Source: Bryobacteraceae bacterium (GTDB lineage Bacteria; Acidobacteriota; Terriglobia; Bryobacterales; Bryobacteraceae). From it: a DNA stretch of 8,137 nucleotides. Made by a program: the position numbers and the translations under genes. Position 1 is the stretch's first letter; each line of letters begins with the position of its first letter. The notes under the pieces were generated by a model, which made no database searches, was not told where the DNA came from, and saw only the letters and a program-made list of their open reading frames with translations. The stretch lies in assembly GCA_030039005.1 (NCBI GenBank), contig JASHQT010000057.1:1-8137 (forward strand), in the 5' to 3' direction. This document shows, piece after piece, positions 1 to 6,046 of the stretch.

Positions 1-702
1 ATCACGGTGACCGCGCCGCCGGCGCACGTCGGCCCGATTGCCGGTGTCAGCCGGAATGGGAAGTTTCTCGGCTGGCTGCTGTTTTATGACCAGCTCCGCA
101 GCAGCGCTTCCGCCGCAGTGCAGGACCTGAAAGGGCTCGGCATCGAGCACATGGTACTGTTGACGGGAGACCGGACTGCGGTGGCGCAAGAGGTGGCAGC
201 CGAGATCGGCGTGAACGAAGTTTGGGCCGAGATGCTGCCCGAGCAGAAGTTGAATCGCGTCATGCATGAAATCAAAGCCGGCCACCGTCCCATGGTCGTT
301 GGAGATGGCATTAACGATTCGTTGGCGCTTCGCGCCGGCGCGGTCGGCGTGGCCATGGGCACGCAAGGATCCGATATCGCTCTGGCGTCAGCCGACCTCG
401 CGCTGATGACCAACGATCTCCGGCGGCTCGGCACCTGTATTCGGCTCAGCCGCCGCTGTCGCCGTACGATCTCGGTGAATATTCTGATGGCCTTTGGGTT
501 CACGTTTGGTCTAGTGGCGCTGGCGGGCTTCAATGTTCTTGGCGCATCAGCGCCGATTATTGCGGCGCTTCTGCACAACGTGAGCACATTCCTCGTTCTT
601 GGCAACTCCGGCCGCCTGCTGCGCTTCGACGAAACGGGCGGAGGTGGAGCCGCCGGAACTGGGGGAGCAGTCGCTGTGTCACTGGGCGCGGCGAATGCCT
701 GA
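1..702 (+). CDS. P1B-type heavy-metal transporting ATPase, C-terminal part (5' end outside window)
   Basis: This is the C-terminal third of a heavy-metal P-type ATPase, an inner-membrane pump that uses ATP to move transition-metal ions out of the cytoplasm. The frame is already open at base 1, so the gene starts upstream; the GTG at 7 is probably only an internal valine. Counting from that codon, the visible P-domain carries TGDR (about 53-56) and the hinge GDGIND (about 99-104), followed by GVAMG and SDIALASADLALM. Two closing membrane helices follow (about 156-178 and 180-200). The last contains HNVST, the position where P1B pumps carry a metal-selecting residue; here it is Asn after His. 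The phosphorylation motif DKTGT, the ATP-binding domain and the CPC-type helix lie outside the window. The Gly/Ala-rich tail after RLLRFDE looks unstructured. Family assignment is firm; the metal is not determined. The ABC transporter genes start 77 bases downstream, suggesting one metal-homeostasis cluster. Confidence 0.93.
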   Translation: MTVTAPPAHVGPIAGVSRNGKFLGWLLFYDQLRSSASAAVQDLKGLGIEHMVLLTGDRTAVAQEVAAEIGVNEVWAEMLPEQKLNRVMHEIKAGHRPMVVGDGINDSLALRAGAVGVAMGTQGSDIALASADLALMTNDLRRLGTCIRLSRRCRRTISVNILMAFGFTFGLVALAGFNVLGASAPIIAALLHNVSTFLVLGNSGRLLRFDETGGGGAAGTGGAVAVSLGAANA

Positions 703-779
703 GCCACCGCTCCGGGAGCCTTAATGAGGTACACGCGTTAGGAAGCGGGCGCGACTGGGTATACTCGGTCAACGAGAGC

Positions 780-1481
780 ATGGACAACATCCTCGATGTG
801 CAGCACCTCTCGGTGCACTTTGGTCAGCGCCAGGTGCTGCACGACCTGAGCTTCAACGTCGAGCGCGGCACCTCGCTCGCTATTCTCGGACCGAATGGCG
901 CGGGCAAGACGGTGCTGTTCCGTTCCCTGGTTGGCGCGGCGCCCTTTGCCGGCACGGTGCGCTGGGCCGCAGGCACCCGCATCGGTTATGTGCCGCAGAA
1001 GCTGGACCTCGAACGTGACATTCCGATCACGGGACTCGATTTCCTCGCCGCGCGAACCAAGATTGCGCATGGCACCCGCACCGACGTCTCCCGCGTGCTG
1101 GCGCTCGTCGGCATACCTCCCGACGTGGCCAACCAGCCTATCGGCGTACTCTCGGGCGGACAGTTCCAGCGGCTGCTGCTGGCCTTCGCTCTGATCGGCG
1201 ATCCGAACGCGTTGTTGCTCGATGAGCCAACGGCGGGAGTGGACGAACCGGGGCAGGAACAGATCAATGAACTGGTACGCATTCTTCAGCGCGATCAGGC
1301 GCTGACTGTGCTGTTCATCTCGCATGAGCTCACGGTGGTCAATCGCTACGCCACGAACGTGCTCTGTCTGAGTCATAGCGCGGCGTGCTTTGGCCCGCCG
1401 AGCACTGTTCTCACGCCGGATCTCCTACGTGAGATGTACGGCACGGAAGTGCATTTTCACGTCCACGAGCACGACGGATGA
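780..1481 (+). CDS. Metal ABC transporter, ATP-binding subunit (ZnuC/MntB-like)
   Basis: This 233-residue ATPase subunit would power a metal-ion importer of the ZnuC/TroB/MntB kind. All catalytic motifs are present: Walker A GPNGAGKT (37-44), Q-loop in YVPQK (70-74), signature LSGGQ (124-128), Walker B ALLLDEP (144-150) with D-loop GVD, and switch histidine in SHE (181-183). The N-terminal MDNILDVQHLSVHFG begins at the usual point for the family, which supports ATG 780. The Shine-Dalgarno is poor: GAGAG lies almost directly against the start codon. A TATACT box at 760-765 could be a weak -10 element, but no convincing -35 is seen. The C-terminus ends in a short His-rich stretch, HFHVHEH (225-231), which could bind metal. 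The stop codon overlaps the permease start (ATGA), indicating translational coupling. Zinc or manganese is inferred from the family, not shown by sequence. Confidence 0.93.
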   Translation: MDNILDVQHLSVHFGQRQVLHDLSFNVERGTSLAILGPNGAGKTVLFRSLVGAAPFAGTVRWAAGTRIGYVPQKLDLERDIPITGLDFLAARTKIAHGTRTDVSRVLALVGIPPDVANQPIGVLSGGQFQRLLLAFALIGDPNALLLDEPTAGVDEPGQEQINELVRILQRDQALTVLFISHELTVVNRYATNVLCLSHSAACFGPPSTVLTPDLLREMYGTEVHFHVHEHDG

Positions 1482-2236
1482 CCGTTGACGCATTGGCGCT
1501 CGGGGTGGCGATGGCCGTGGCCTCCGGCCTGGTTGGCTGTTTTGCTGTGATGCGTCGCATGTCGCTTGCGGCCGACCCTCTGTCACATGTCGCGTTGCCG
1601 GGAATCGGCATCGCCCTGGCGCTGCGGATCAACCCGATCTTCGGCGCCGTGGCTTTGTTATTTTTCGGCGCGCTGCTGGTGTGGGCGCTCGAAGAACGGA
1701 CCCGAACCGCGACAGAAACTATGATCGGTATCGTCTTTTCAGTGGCGCTAGCTGCCGGAAGTCTGATGACCTCCGGTGAGGAACTGATCGACGCGCTGTT
1801 CGGCAGCCGCGGCGCGCTGGGCAGATCGGAGTTGATCTTCGGCCTTGTCGGCGCCGTCGCCGTCATCGTGTTCATCTTCACACAACGGGATCGCCTGATC
1901 GTGATGCTCGTCTCGCCGGAGGTGGCGCGCACGACCGGGATCAACGTTAGCCGGCTGAACTTGCTGTATCTCGAGGCGTTCGCGCTGACGATCGCTCTGG
2001 GGCTGCGGTACCTGGGGGTGCTGTTGATGGGGGCCCTGATCATCGTGCCAGCGGCCACCGCAAAGGGACTGGCGCGCAATCTCACCGGTATGCTTTACAT
2101 GGCGGCCGGCATCGCTGTAGTGGCTACCATCGTTGGCACGTGGGCAGGGGCGCGCCTGCACCAGGCCAGCGGCCCGCTGATCGTGATGACGGCGACTGCG
2201 ATCTTCCTGATAAGCCTTGTACGGAGGCCCACCTAA
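1478..2236 (+). CDS. Metal ABC transporter permease (ABC-3 family, ZnuB-like)
   Basis: This 252-residue polytopic inner-membrane protein is the membrane-spanning half of the importer encoded with the preceding ATPase. It matches the ABC-3 family (ZnuB, MntC/TroC) in length and in motifs. Near the N-terminus, RMSLAADPLSHVALPGIGIA (27-46) resembles the conserved segment ending in a short cytoplasmic helix. Late in the protein, YLGVLLMGALIIVPAATAKG (178-197) matches the diagnostic GxLLVxALLIIPAATA region. About seven to eight hydrophobic helices are visible (around 5-25, 38-50, 53-72, 81-97, 119-135, 163-196, 203-222, 233-248). The ATG overlaps the ATPase stop by four bases. No third subunit, the periplasmic metal-binding lipoprotein, follows; it may lie upstream of the window or elsewhere. 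Metal specificity cannot be read from the sequence. Confidence 0.92.
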   Translation: MTVDALALGVAMAVASGLVGCFAVMRRMSLAADPLSHVALPGIGIALALRINPIFGAVALLFFGALLVWALEERTRTATETMIGIVFSVALAAGSLMTSGEELIDALFGSRGALGRSELIFGLVGAVAVIVFIFTQRDRLIVMLVSPEVARTTGINVSRLNLLYLEAFALTIALGLRYLGVLLMGALIIVPAATAKGLARNLTGMLYMAAGIAVVATIVGTWAGARLHQASGPLIVMTATAIFLISLVRRPT

Positions 2237-2284
2237 GCAACCGGGGGAGTGATGGCTATTCAAAGTCCTGGTGGTTCAGGATGT

Positions 2285-2339
2285 TACAATTTAGGTGCAT
2301 GTTTCGCCTCAATAGGCGAGCATTCAGCTACCGCTATTG
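2285..2339 (+). promoter_or_regulatory. Leader with possible -10 box and two competing hairpins upstream of the HflK-like gene
   Basis: A TACAAT hexamer at 2285-2290 could be a -10 box; the best -35 candidate (TTCAAA, 2259-2264) is 20 bases away, which is too far to be strong. Just downstream, TCGCCT (2304-2309) and AGGCGA (2314-2319) form a perfect 6-bp stem with loop CAAT. A second inverted pair, CAATAG (2310-2315) and CTATTG (2334-2339), shares bases with the first stem, so the two structures exclude each other. No U-run follows, so this is not a simple terminator. Confidence 0.3.
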
Positions 2340-2355
2340 ACGAGGTCTCCTTCAC

Positions 2356-4332
2356 TTGATGTGGCTACTGTTCCTCTTCGTTTGTGCGTGGTTCATCATA
2401 CTCAGCTTTGATGTATTTTCAATAGCCGGCCCACAGTCAGAGTCGAAAGGCTATGTTTATCCTCGCGCGCATCGCCTGATGCGAGGGGTGACGTGGCTGT
2501 ACTCGGGAGCGGTACTGGCGGTCGGGCTGTGGCTGAGCTTTGGATTACTGGGCATGAGCGCGGCGCGCGAGTGGATTGACAGTGGCTTGGCCGCAATTGC
2601 GTTTCCGGCGCTCCTTCTGGGGCTGACCGCCTCGGTGGCCACACTCGCTCTGACCGGCGCTCGATTCCGCTACGCAGTGAGCGCCGAGACCGAGGGCGCC
2701 GACACTCAACCGAAGCTACTGATCAAGTCCATGGCCAATCCCGGATTCGCGGCGCGGCAGGGGCAAGCGATCATCGTCTCGACGGGTGCTGTGCTCGTAT
2801 GGATCGCCGAGCAATCTCTGTGGCCCTCCCAGACGCCACGGGAGATGGAAAGCGCGGCCAGTATCGGCGTTGCCATTGGCGCAGCGTTCGGGCTCGCTTT
2901 CGCTTCGCTTGTGGCGGAGCGCATCGTGAGCGCTTTCCCCGAGCCCCAGTTGCCGGAGGCTCCGACGATTCGGCGTCTGCTTTTTTTCACGACGCTAGTG
3001 CTACTCGCGGGGGCCTGTCTGGAGATTGGTCACGGCATCGGTCTCACCTGGGTTCGTTGGCTCGTTGTGATCGTAGCGTGCATCCCAGGTTTGATCGCGC
3101 TCGAACTCACAGTTCGCGCGCTCGGGCGCCTGTTCCTCCCTCCGCCCCTTCCCGCGGATGCAACCGCTGTTACGGATAGTCTGGTCGCGACCCTGATCAC
3201 CGGTGGAACTCGCACGCCCGGCGCCCTACTTCGTACGCACCTCGGATTGGATTTTTCAAGGAGTTGGGCCCTTGGGTTTCTGAGTAAGGCATTGCTCCCA
3301 GCCGCCTTCGGGACGGGTCTGCTGTGTTGGGGATTGAGCGGCGTGAAGCTGATCGACCTGGGTCAGCGTGGCGTCTACGAGCGATTCGGAGCTCCTGTCG
3401 CGGTGCTTGGACCCGGCCTGCACATGGTGCTGCCATGGCCGGTTGGACGGGTGCGTCCCGTCGAATACGGGACGATTCACTCCGTGGCGATCGGTGTCGA
3501 CAAGGCTGAACCAGACGAAATGGTCCCGGCCAATGCAGAGGGTCAGCCACCGCTCGCTCTAAATCGGCTCTGGGAGACCTCGCATCCGGGTCAGGCGTAC
3601 TATCTGGTGCCGAGCACAGGTACCGGGCCTGAAGGGTTCCAGGAAGTCGCAACCGAGATCAGTGTGCTTTACCGGGTAGGCTTGACCGATTCGGCAGCCT
3701 TGCAGTCAATATACACGGTGGCCGACCCGGAATCGCTGATCAGAGACGACGCAAGCCGTTTGGTTCTACGTTTCTTTAACTCGCGGACGCTGGAGACGGT
3801 AATCGGAGCGCGTCGAGAGAACGTGGCGGGCGCACTACGCGATCAGTTGGCCGCCGATGTTGACTCGCAACACGCGGGTATAGACATCGTGTCGGTGCTG
3901 ATCGAAGAAATCCATCCTCCGGCAGGTGCGGCGGCTGCGTACCACGCGGTGCAGGCGGCCGAGATCAACTCGCTGGCTACCATTTTCGACGAACAGGCGC
4001 GGGCGGAACTCACGGCTGGAAATGCGCAGCAACAGGCAAACCAGATGACGACGGCTGCGGATGCGAAAGCTGATGAGATTCGGCGTGTCGCCGATGCAGC
4101 AGCCTATCGCTTCGATGCGGATCGCCGTGCTTTTGGGGTCGGAGGGAGGGCCTACTTGCTGGAGCGCTTTCTAGCGGCGTATACGGCCCTGTCGAAGGTT
4201 CCGGTGACGATCCTCGATCACCGGCTCAACTCAGGCGAAGGTCCTATTCTCGACATGCGTGAGGCGGGCGGGAGCATCGGAGCTTCTAACCCCACTGCGC
4301 CCCTCATTCCGGGAGTCGAGCCAGCACGCTAG
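2356..4332 (+). CDS. HflK-like SPFH/band-7 protein with long multi-pass membrane N-terminus
   Basis: This is a membrane protein of about 658 residues ending in an SPFH (band 7) domain of the HflK type. HflK normally has one N-terminal membrane helix and, with HflC, forms a large assembly around the FtsH protease. Here about eight hydrophobic segments come first (approximately 3-22, 46-67, 77-99, 138-153, 167-187, 206-225, 233-251, 312-329). The SPFH core begins at GQRGVYERFG (336-345), continues with VLGPGLHMVLPWPVGRVRPV (350-369), and has the typical strand EISVLYRV (434-441). An Ala/Gln/Glu-rich helix (about 525-590) resembles the SPFH coiled coil. E. coli HflK is about 419 residues, so the N-terminal 300 residues are an extension. 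The start may be TTG 2356 (GAGG at 2342-2345, ten bases upstream) or ATG 2359 one codon later. No HflC partner is seen. Association with the upstream metal transporters is inferred from position only. Confidence 0.85.
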   Translation: MMWLLFLFVCAWFIILSFDVFSIAGPQSESKGYVYPRAHRLMRGVTWLYSGAVLAVGLWLSFGLLGMSAAREWIDSGLAAIAFPALLLGLTASVATLALTGARFRYAVSAETEGADTQPKLLIKSMANPGFAARQGQAIIVSTGAVLVWIAEQSLWPSQTPREMESAASIGVAIGAAFGLAFASLVAERIVSAFPEPQLPEAPTIRRLLFFTTLVLLAGACLEIGHGIGLTWVRWLVVIVACIPGLIALELTVRALGRLFLPPPLPADATAVTDSLVATLITGGTRTPGALLRTHLGLDFSRSWALGFLSKALLPAAFGTGLLCWGLSGVKLIDLGQRGVYERFGAPVAVLGPGLHMVLPWPVGRVRPVEYGTIHSVAIGVDKAEPDEMVPANAEGQPPLALNRLWETSHPGQAYYLVPSTGTGPEGFQEVATEISVLYRVGLTDSAALQSIYTVADPESLIRDDASRLVLRFFNSRTLETVIGARRENVAGALRDQLAADVDSQHAGIDIVSVLIEEIHPPAGAAAAYHAVQAAEINSLATIFDEQARAELTAGNAQQQANQMTTAADAKADEIRRVADAAAYRFDADRRAFGVGGRAYLLERFLAAYTALSKVPVTILDHRLNSGEGPILDMREAGGSIGASNPTAPLIPGVEPAR

Positions 4333-4373
4333 TCTAGGCTGCCCCGAGCCCTACGGATGTCCGGGTGATGGTG

Positions 4374-4775
4374 TCAGTTTGTCGAGCTAATCTTGAGTTC
4401 CCGGCCGTCTGCCATCCGAACTTTTGTGACCCATATCGACGGCGCGCCGTTCTTCGCACGATAACCGGTTATGACTACTTGATCACCGCTCTGCAAAGAG
4501 GATTCAGTCCAACCCTTCGCCGCCAAGTGGTTTGGGCTGGTGAGTTCGGCTTTCCAATTTCGCACATTGCCTTTTTCATCCGTCACATCGAATTCAATCA
4601 CGCAATGAGGATTCACGAAATGAAAATCCGTAACCATGCCCTTCAACGTGACCGCCGCCGTAATATCGAAGGCCGCCATTCCGTGGTGTGCTATGGCCGG
4701 ACCCGGCAGGATAATTAAAATGATCATTAATCCTACTAGGGTTGAAGACATATGCTTCCCGGCGCTGATGTGCAT
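4374..4775 (-). CDS. DUF6152-family secreted protein, paralogue 1
   Basis: This small exported protein of unknown function has about 133 residues from ATG 4775. A hydrophobic signal segment (about 10-27, ending GPAIA) is followed directly by the His pair AHHG, placing two histidines at the mature N-terminus. Conserved-looking family features follow: VNPHCVIEFDV, NWKAEL, a PN.L...GW segment, LQSGDQVVITGY, and the terminal GRELK. I recognise this as DUF6152 (AHHS...NPH...NW...GW...GD.V); that comes from memory, not a search. The N-terminal HH and NPH suggest metal binding, but this is untested. Alternative starts are ATG 4805, TTG 4811, and ATG 4751, which has GGGAAG three bases upstream. I chose 4775 because it gives a basic residue before the hydrophobic core. 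The gene converges on the HflK-like gene (41-base gap) and diverges from paralogue 2. Confidence 0.8.
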   Translation of the reverse strand: MHISAGKHMSSTLVGLMIILIILPGPAIAHHGMAAFDITAAVTLKGMVTDFHFVNPHCVIEFDVTDEKGNVRNWKAELTSPNHLAAKGWTESSLQSGDQVVITGYRAKNGAPSIWVTKVRMADGRELKISSTN

Positions 4776-4848
4776 GATGTTTCGTCGAACTCTGGGGCTA
4801 TGCATATACAATTACACATCCCGAGTGTCACGGAGGTTGTCTTCGAAT

Positions 4849-4940
4849 CGCAAATCCGAAATTGGTGATTTCGTAGAATTGCGTATGGGCTTGCGTTTCG
4901 CAAGGCAACGGACGGTCGCTGACCGGAAGCCTCCCGGTCA
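4849..4940. promoter_or_regulatory. Cluster of three hairpins between the divergent DUF6152 genes
   Basis: Three consecutive inverted repeats occupy this gap. The first is CGAAAT (4857-4862) with ATTTCG (4868-4873), loop of five, nested inside CGCAA (4849-4853) and TTGCG (4879-4883). The second is CTTGCG (4890-4895) with CGCAAG (4899-4904), loop TTT. The third is TGACCGG (4920-4926) with CCGGTCA (4934-4940), loop of seven. The third overlaps a separate CGGTC-N3-GACCG palindrome at 4913-4925. They could be operator sites for the divergent promoters or a structured transcript. No clear -35/-10 pair was found on either strand. Confidence 0.4.
4913..4925. promoter_or_regulatory. CGGTC-N3-GACCG palindrome, copy 1 (candidate operator)
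   Basis: The sequence CGGTCGCTGACCG is a 5-3-5 perfect palindrome located about 100 bases upstream of DUF6152 paralogue 2. The same half-sites in the same spacing recur at 5481-5493 upstream of the efflux operon. The shared architecture suggests one dimeric regulator, but no such regulator gene is in the window. Confidence 0.35.
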
Positions 4941-5022
4941 CTAACCACTAGTTGACTGGCCAGAGCGTCGATATCGCCGCGACGCATGATAGCATCGAAT
5001 TGAGAACTAAGTGAGAGTCCAC

Positions 5023-5415
5023 ATGCTCCACAGACTGGCCATATGGGTTCCGTGGGCGTTGTTGATCGCGGTGGCCGCCCCCATCTTTGCTCATCACTCG
5101 GTCTCGGCTGAATTCGATGTGCGCCGCCAAATCACATTTGCGGGCGTAATAACGAAAGTGGAGTGGAGTAATCCTCACGTCTACTTTTATGTCGACGTCA
5201 AGGACGGCAGTGAACGGGTCACGAACTGGGCCTTCGAGAGCGCCGGTCCGAATACCCTGGCACGAATGGGATGGATGCGAGATACCCTGAAAGTGGGCGA
5301 TCGGGTAACTGTTGTTGGTTTCCCAGCACGCGATGGAGCCCACGTTGCCAGCGCGCAGGAAATCACACTTTCGAATGGCCGTAAGGTGCTCGGGGAACCA
5401 GCCGCCCCGAAGTGA
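5023..5415 (+). CDS. DUF6152-family secreted protein, paralogue 2
   Basis: This exported protein has about 130 residues and is homologous to the gene transcribed in the opposite direction next door. The start at ATG 5023 has a purine-rich GTGAGAG (5011-5017) at suitable spacing, so the in-frame GTG at 5011 is less likely. The signal peptide runs to about residue 23 (MLHRLAIWVPWALLIAVAAPIFA), and the mature protein again begins with HHS. Family features are EFDV, WSNPHVYFYVDVKD, TNWAFES, PNTLARMGW, LKVGDRVTVVGFPARDG and NGRKVLG. Compared with paralogue 1 the same positions are kept, but the sequences have drifted widely, so the duplication is not recent. Function is unknown. Periplasmic location and possible metal contact through HH and NPH are inferences. 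Confidence 0.87.
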   Translation: MLHRLAIWVPWALLIAVAAPIFAHHSVSAEFDVRRQITFAGVITKVEWSNPHVYFYVDVKDGSERVTNWAFESAGPNTLARMGWMRDTLKVGDRVTVVGFPARDGAHVASAQEITLSNGRKVLGEPAAPK

Positions 5416-5443
5416 TGTGGACTTCGGCGGTGTTTCTCCGTAT

Positions 5444-5459
5444 CTTATTGAGCAATAAG
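5444..5459. promoter_or_regulatory. 16-bp AT-rich palindrome (candidate operator or weak terminator)
   Basis: CTTATTG-AG-CAATAAG is a perfect 7-2-7 inverted repeat starting 28 bases after the DUF6152 paralogue 2 stop codon and 128 bases before the His-rich protein start. The stem is AT-rich and no U-run follows, which argues against an intrinsic terminator. A dimeric metal-sensing repressor site is possible because a metal-efflux operon follows, but this is only positional. Confidence 0.35.
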
Positions 5460-5480
5460 TGTCACAGACCTTGCGGCCAC

Positions 5481-5493
5481 CGGTCAGTGACCG
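5481..5493. promoter_or_regulatory. CGGTC-N3-GACCG palindrome, copy 2, next to a TTGACA box
   Basis: CGGTCAGTGACCG repeats the half-sites and spacing seen at 4913-4925; it even extends to CGGTCA-G-TGACCG. Five bases downstream is TTGACA (5498-5503), a perfect -35 hexamer, though no good -10 is seen at 16-18 bases. A site just upstream of a -35 box would suit an activator or repressor of the efflux operon. Confidence 0.38.
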
Positions 5494-5571
5494 AGAGTTG
5501 ACAATTCCCCTATTCGTTTCGGGCACTCCGTTTTGTCCAAACAGACCAAAAATCACATACACTGGCAACGG

Positions 5572-5952
5572 ATGCGTTTTGCAACCGCGATACCGACTTG
5601 TCTCGCCTTGCTGCAGGCATTTTTTGTATCGCCGTTTCAACACATACATCCGGGCGGCGATCACGATCACCCAGCCGTCCTCCATGCCCACTTTTATCGT
5701 TTCGCCGTGCCCGGCGTGCAGCACACGGGCGTCCATTTGGAAAACGCCGATGATGACGATCACGACGCAATCTGGTCGGTCGATTCTTTTACGCTCGTTC
5801 CCGGCGTTCCGCTAGCGCTTTCGGCGCCGGTGCGGGCGGTGCTGGAACTATTCTCGCCGCCAGTGCCGGTCGCCTGGGTCGAGTTGGTCGAGGAATGCGG
5901 GCACGATCCGCCCTGTGACTCCCCGCGCATTCCTCGAGCCCCACCTTCTTAA
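5572..5952 (+). CDS. Small His-rich exported protein, probable periplasmic metal-binding accessory
   Basis: I cannot name this family. The protein has 126 residues from ATG 5572. A hydrophobic N-terminal stretch (about 3-20, MRFATAIPTCLALLQAFFVS) looks like a signal peptide or anchor. It is followed at once by a dense His/Asp segment, HIHPGGDHDHPAVLHAHF (24-41), then HTGVHLENADDDDHDAIW (51-68). Two cysteines flank another His near the end (C109-G-H-D-P-P-C115), and the tail is PRIPRAPPS. An in-frame TTG at 5533 would add 13 residues but spoil the signal peptide. It is the first gene of the efflux operon, 94 bases before the outer-membrane channel gene. The His clusters, export signal and position suggest a periplasmic metal buffer or sensor feeding the pump. 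That role is inference; the low-complexity composition could mislead. Confidence 0.72.
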   Translation: MRFATAIPTCLALLQAFFVSPFQHIHPGGDHDHPAVLHAHFYRFAVPGVQHTGVHLENADDDDHDAIWSVDSFTLVPGVPLALSAPVRAVLELFSPPVPVAWVELVEECGHDPPCDSPRIPRAPPS

Positions 5953-6033
5953 GCCCTCCACCCGAACGTTTGAAGTGTGTCTAGTCGCACGCCGTTGGTC
6001 GCGCTGCGCCATGACCTTCTGTTTGAAGAGCTT

Positions 6034-6040
6034 AGGAAGG
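6034..6040 (+). promoter_or_regulatory. Ribosome binding site setting a GTG start for the channel gene
   Basis: AGGAAGG sits six bases before GTG 6047. The frame is open to 5915, but this strong site and the signal peptide that begins here favour GTG 6047 over the upstream ATGs at 5915 and 6011. Confidence 0.7.
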
Positions 6041-6046
6041 AATCAG

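Noticed and set aside
738..1376. 212-codon frame antisense to the ABC ATPase
   Set aside because: The + strand has every ABC ATPase motif; the antisense frame is a by-product of GC-rich codon use.
4333..4373. Possible terminator between the HflK-like gene and DUF6152 paralogue 1 (GGCT/AGCC stem)
   Set aside because: The stem is only four base pairs and no T-run follows in either direction.
4948..5763. Long antisense frame of about 271 codons across DUF6152 paralogue 2 and the operon leader
   Set aside because: Its translation has no recognisable domain or composition, and it runs opposite to a well-supported secreted gene.
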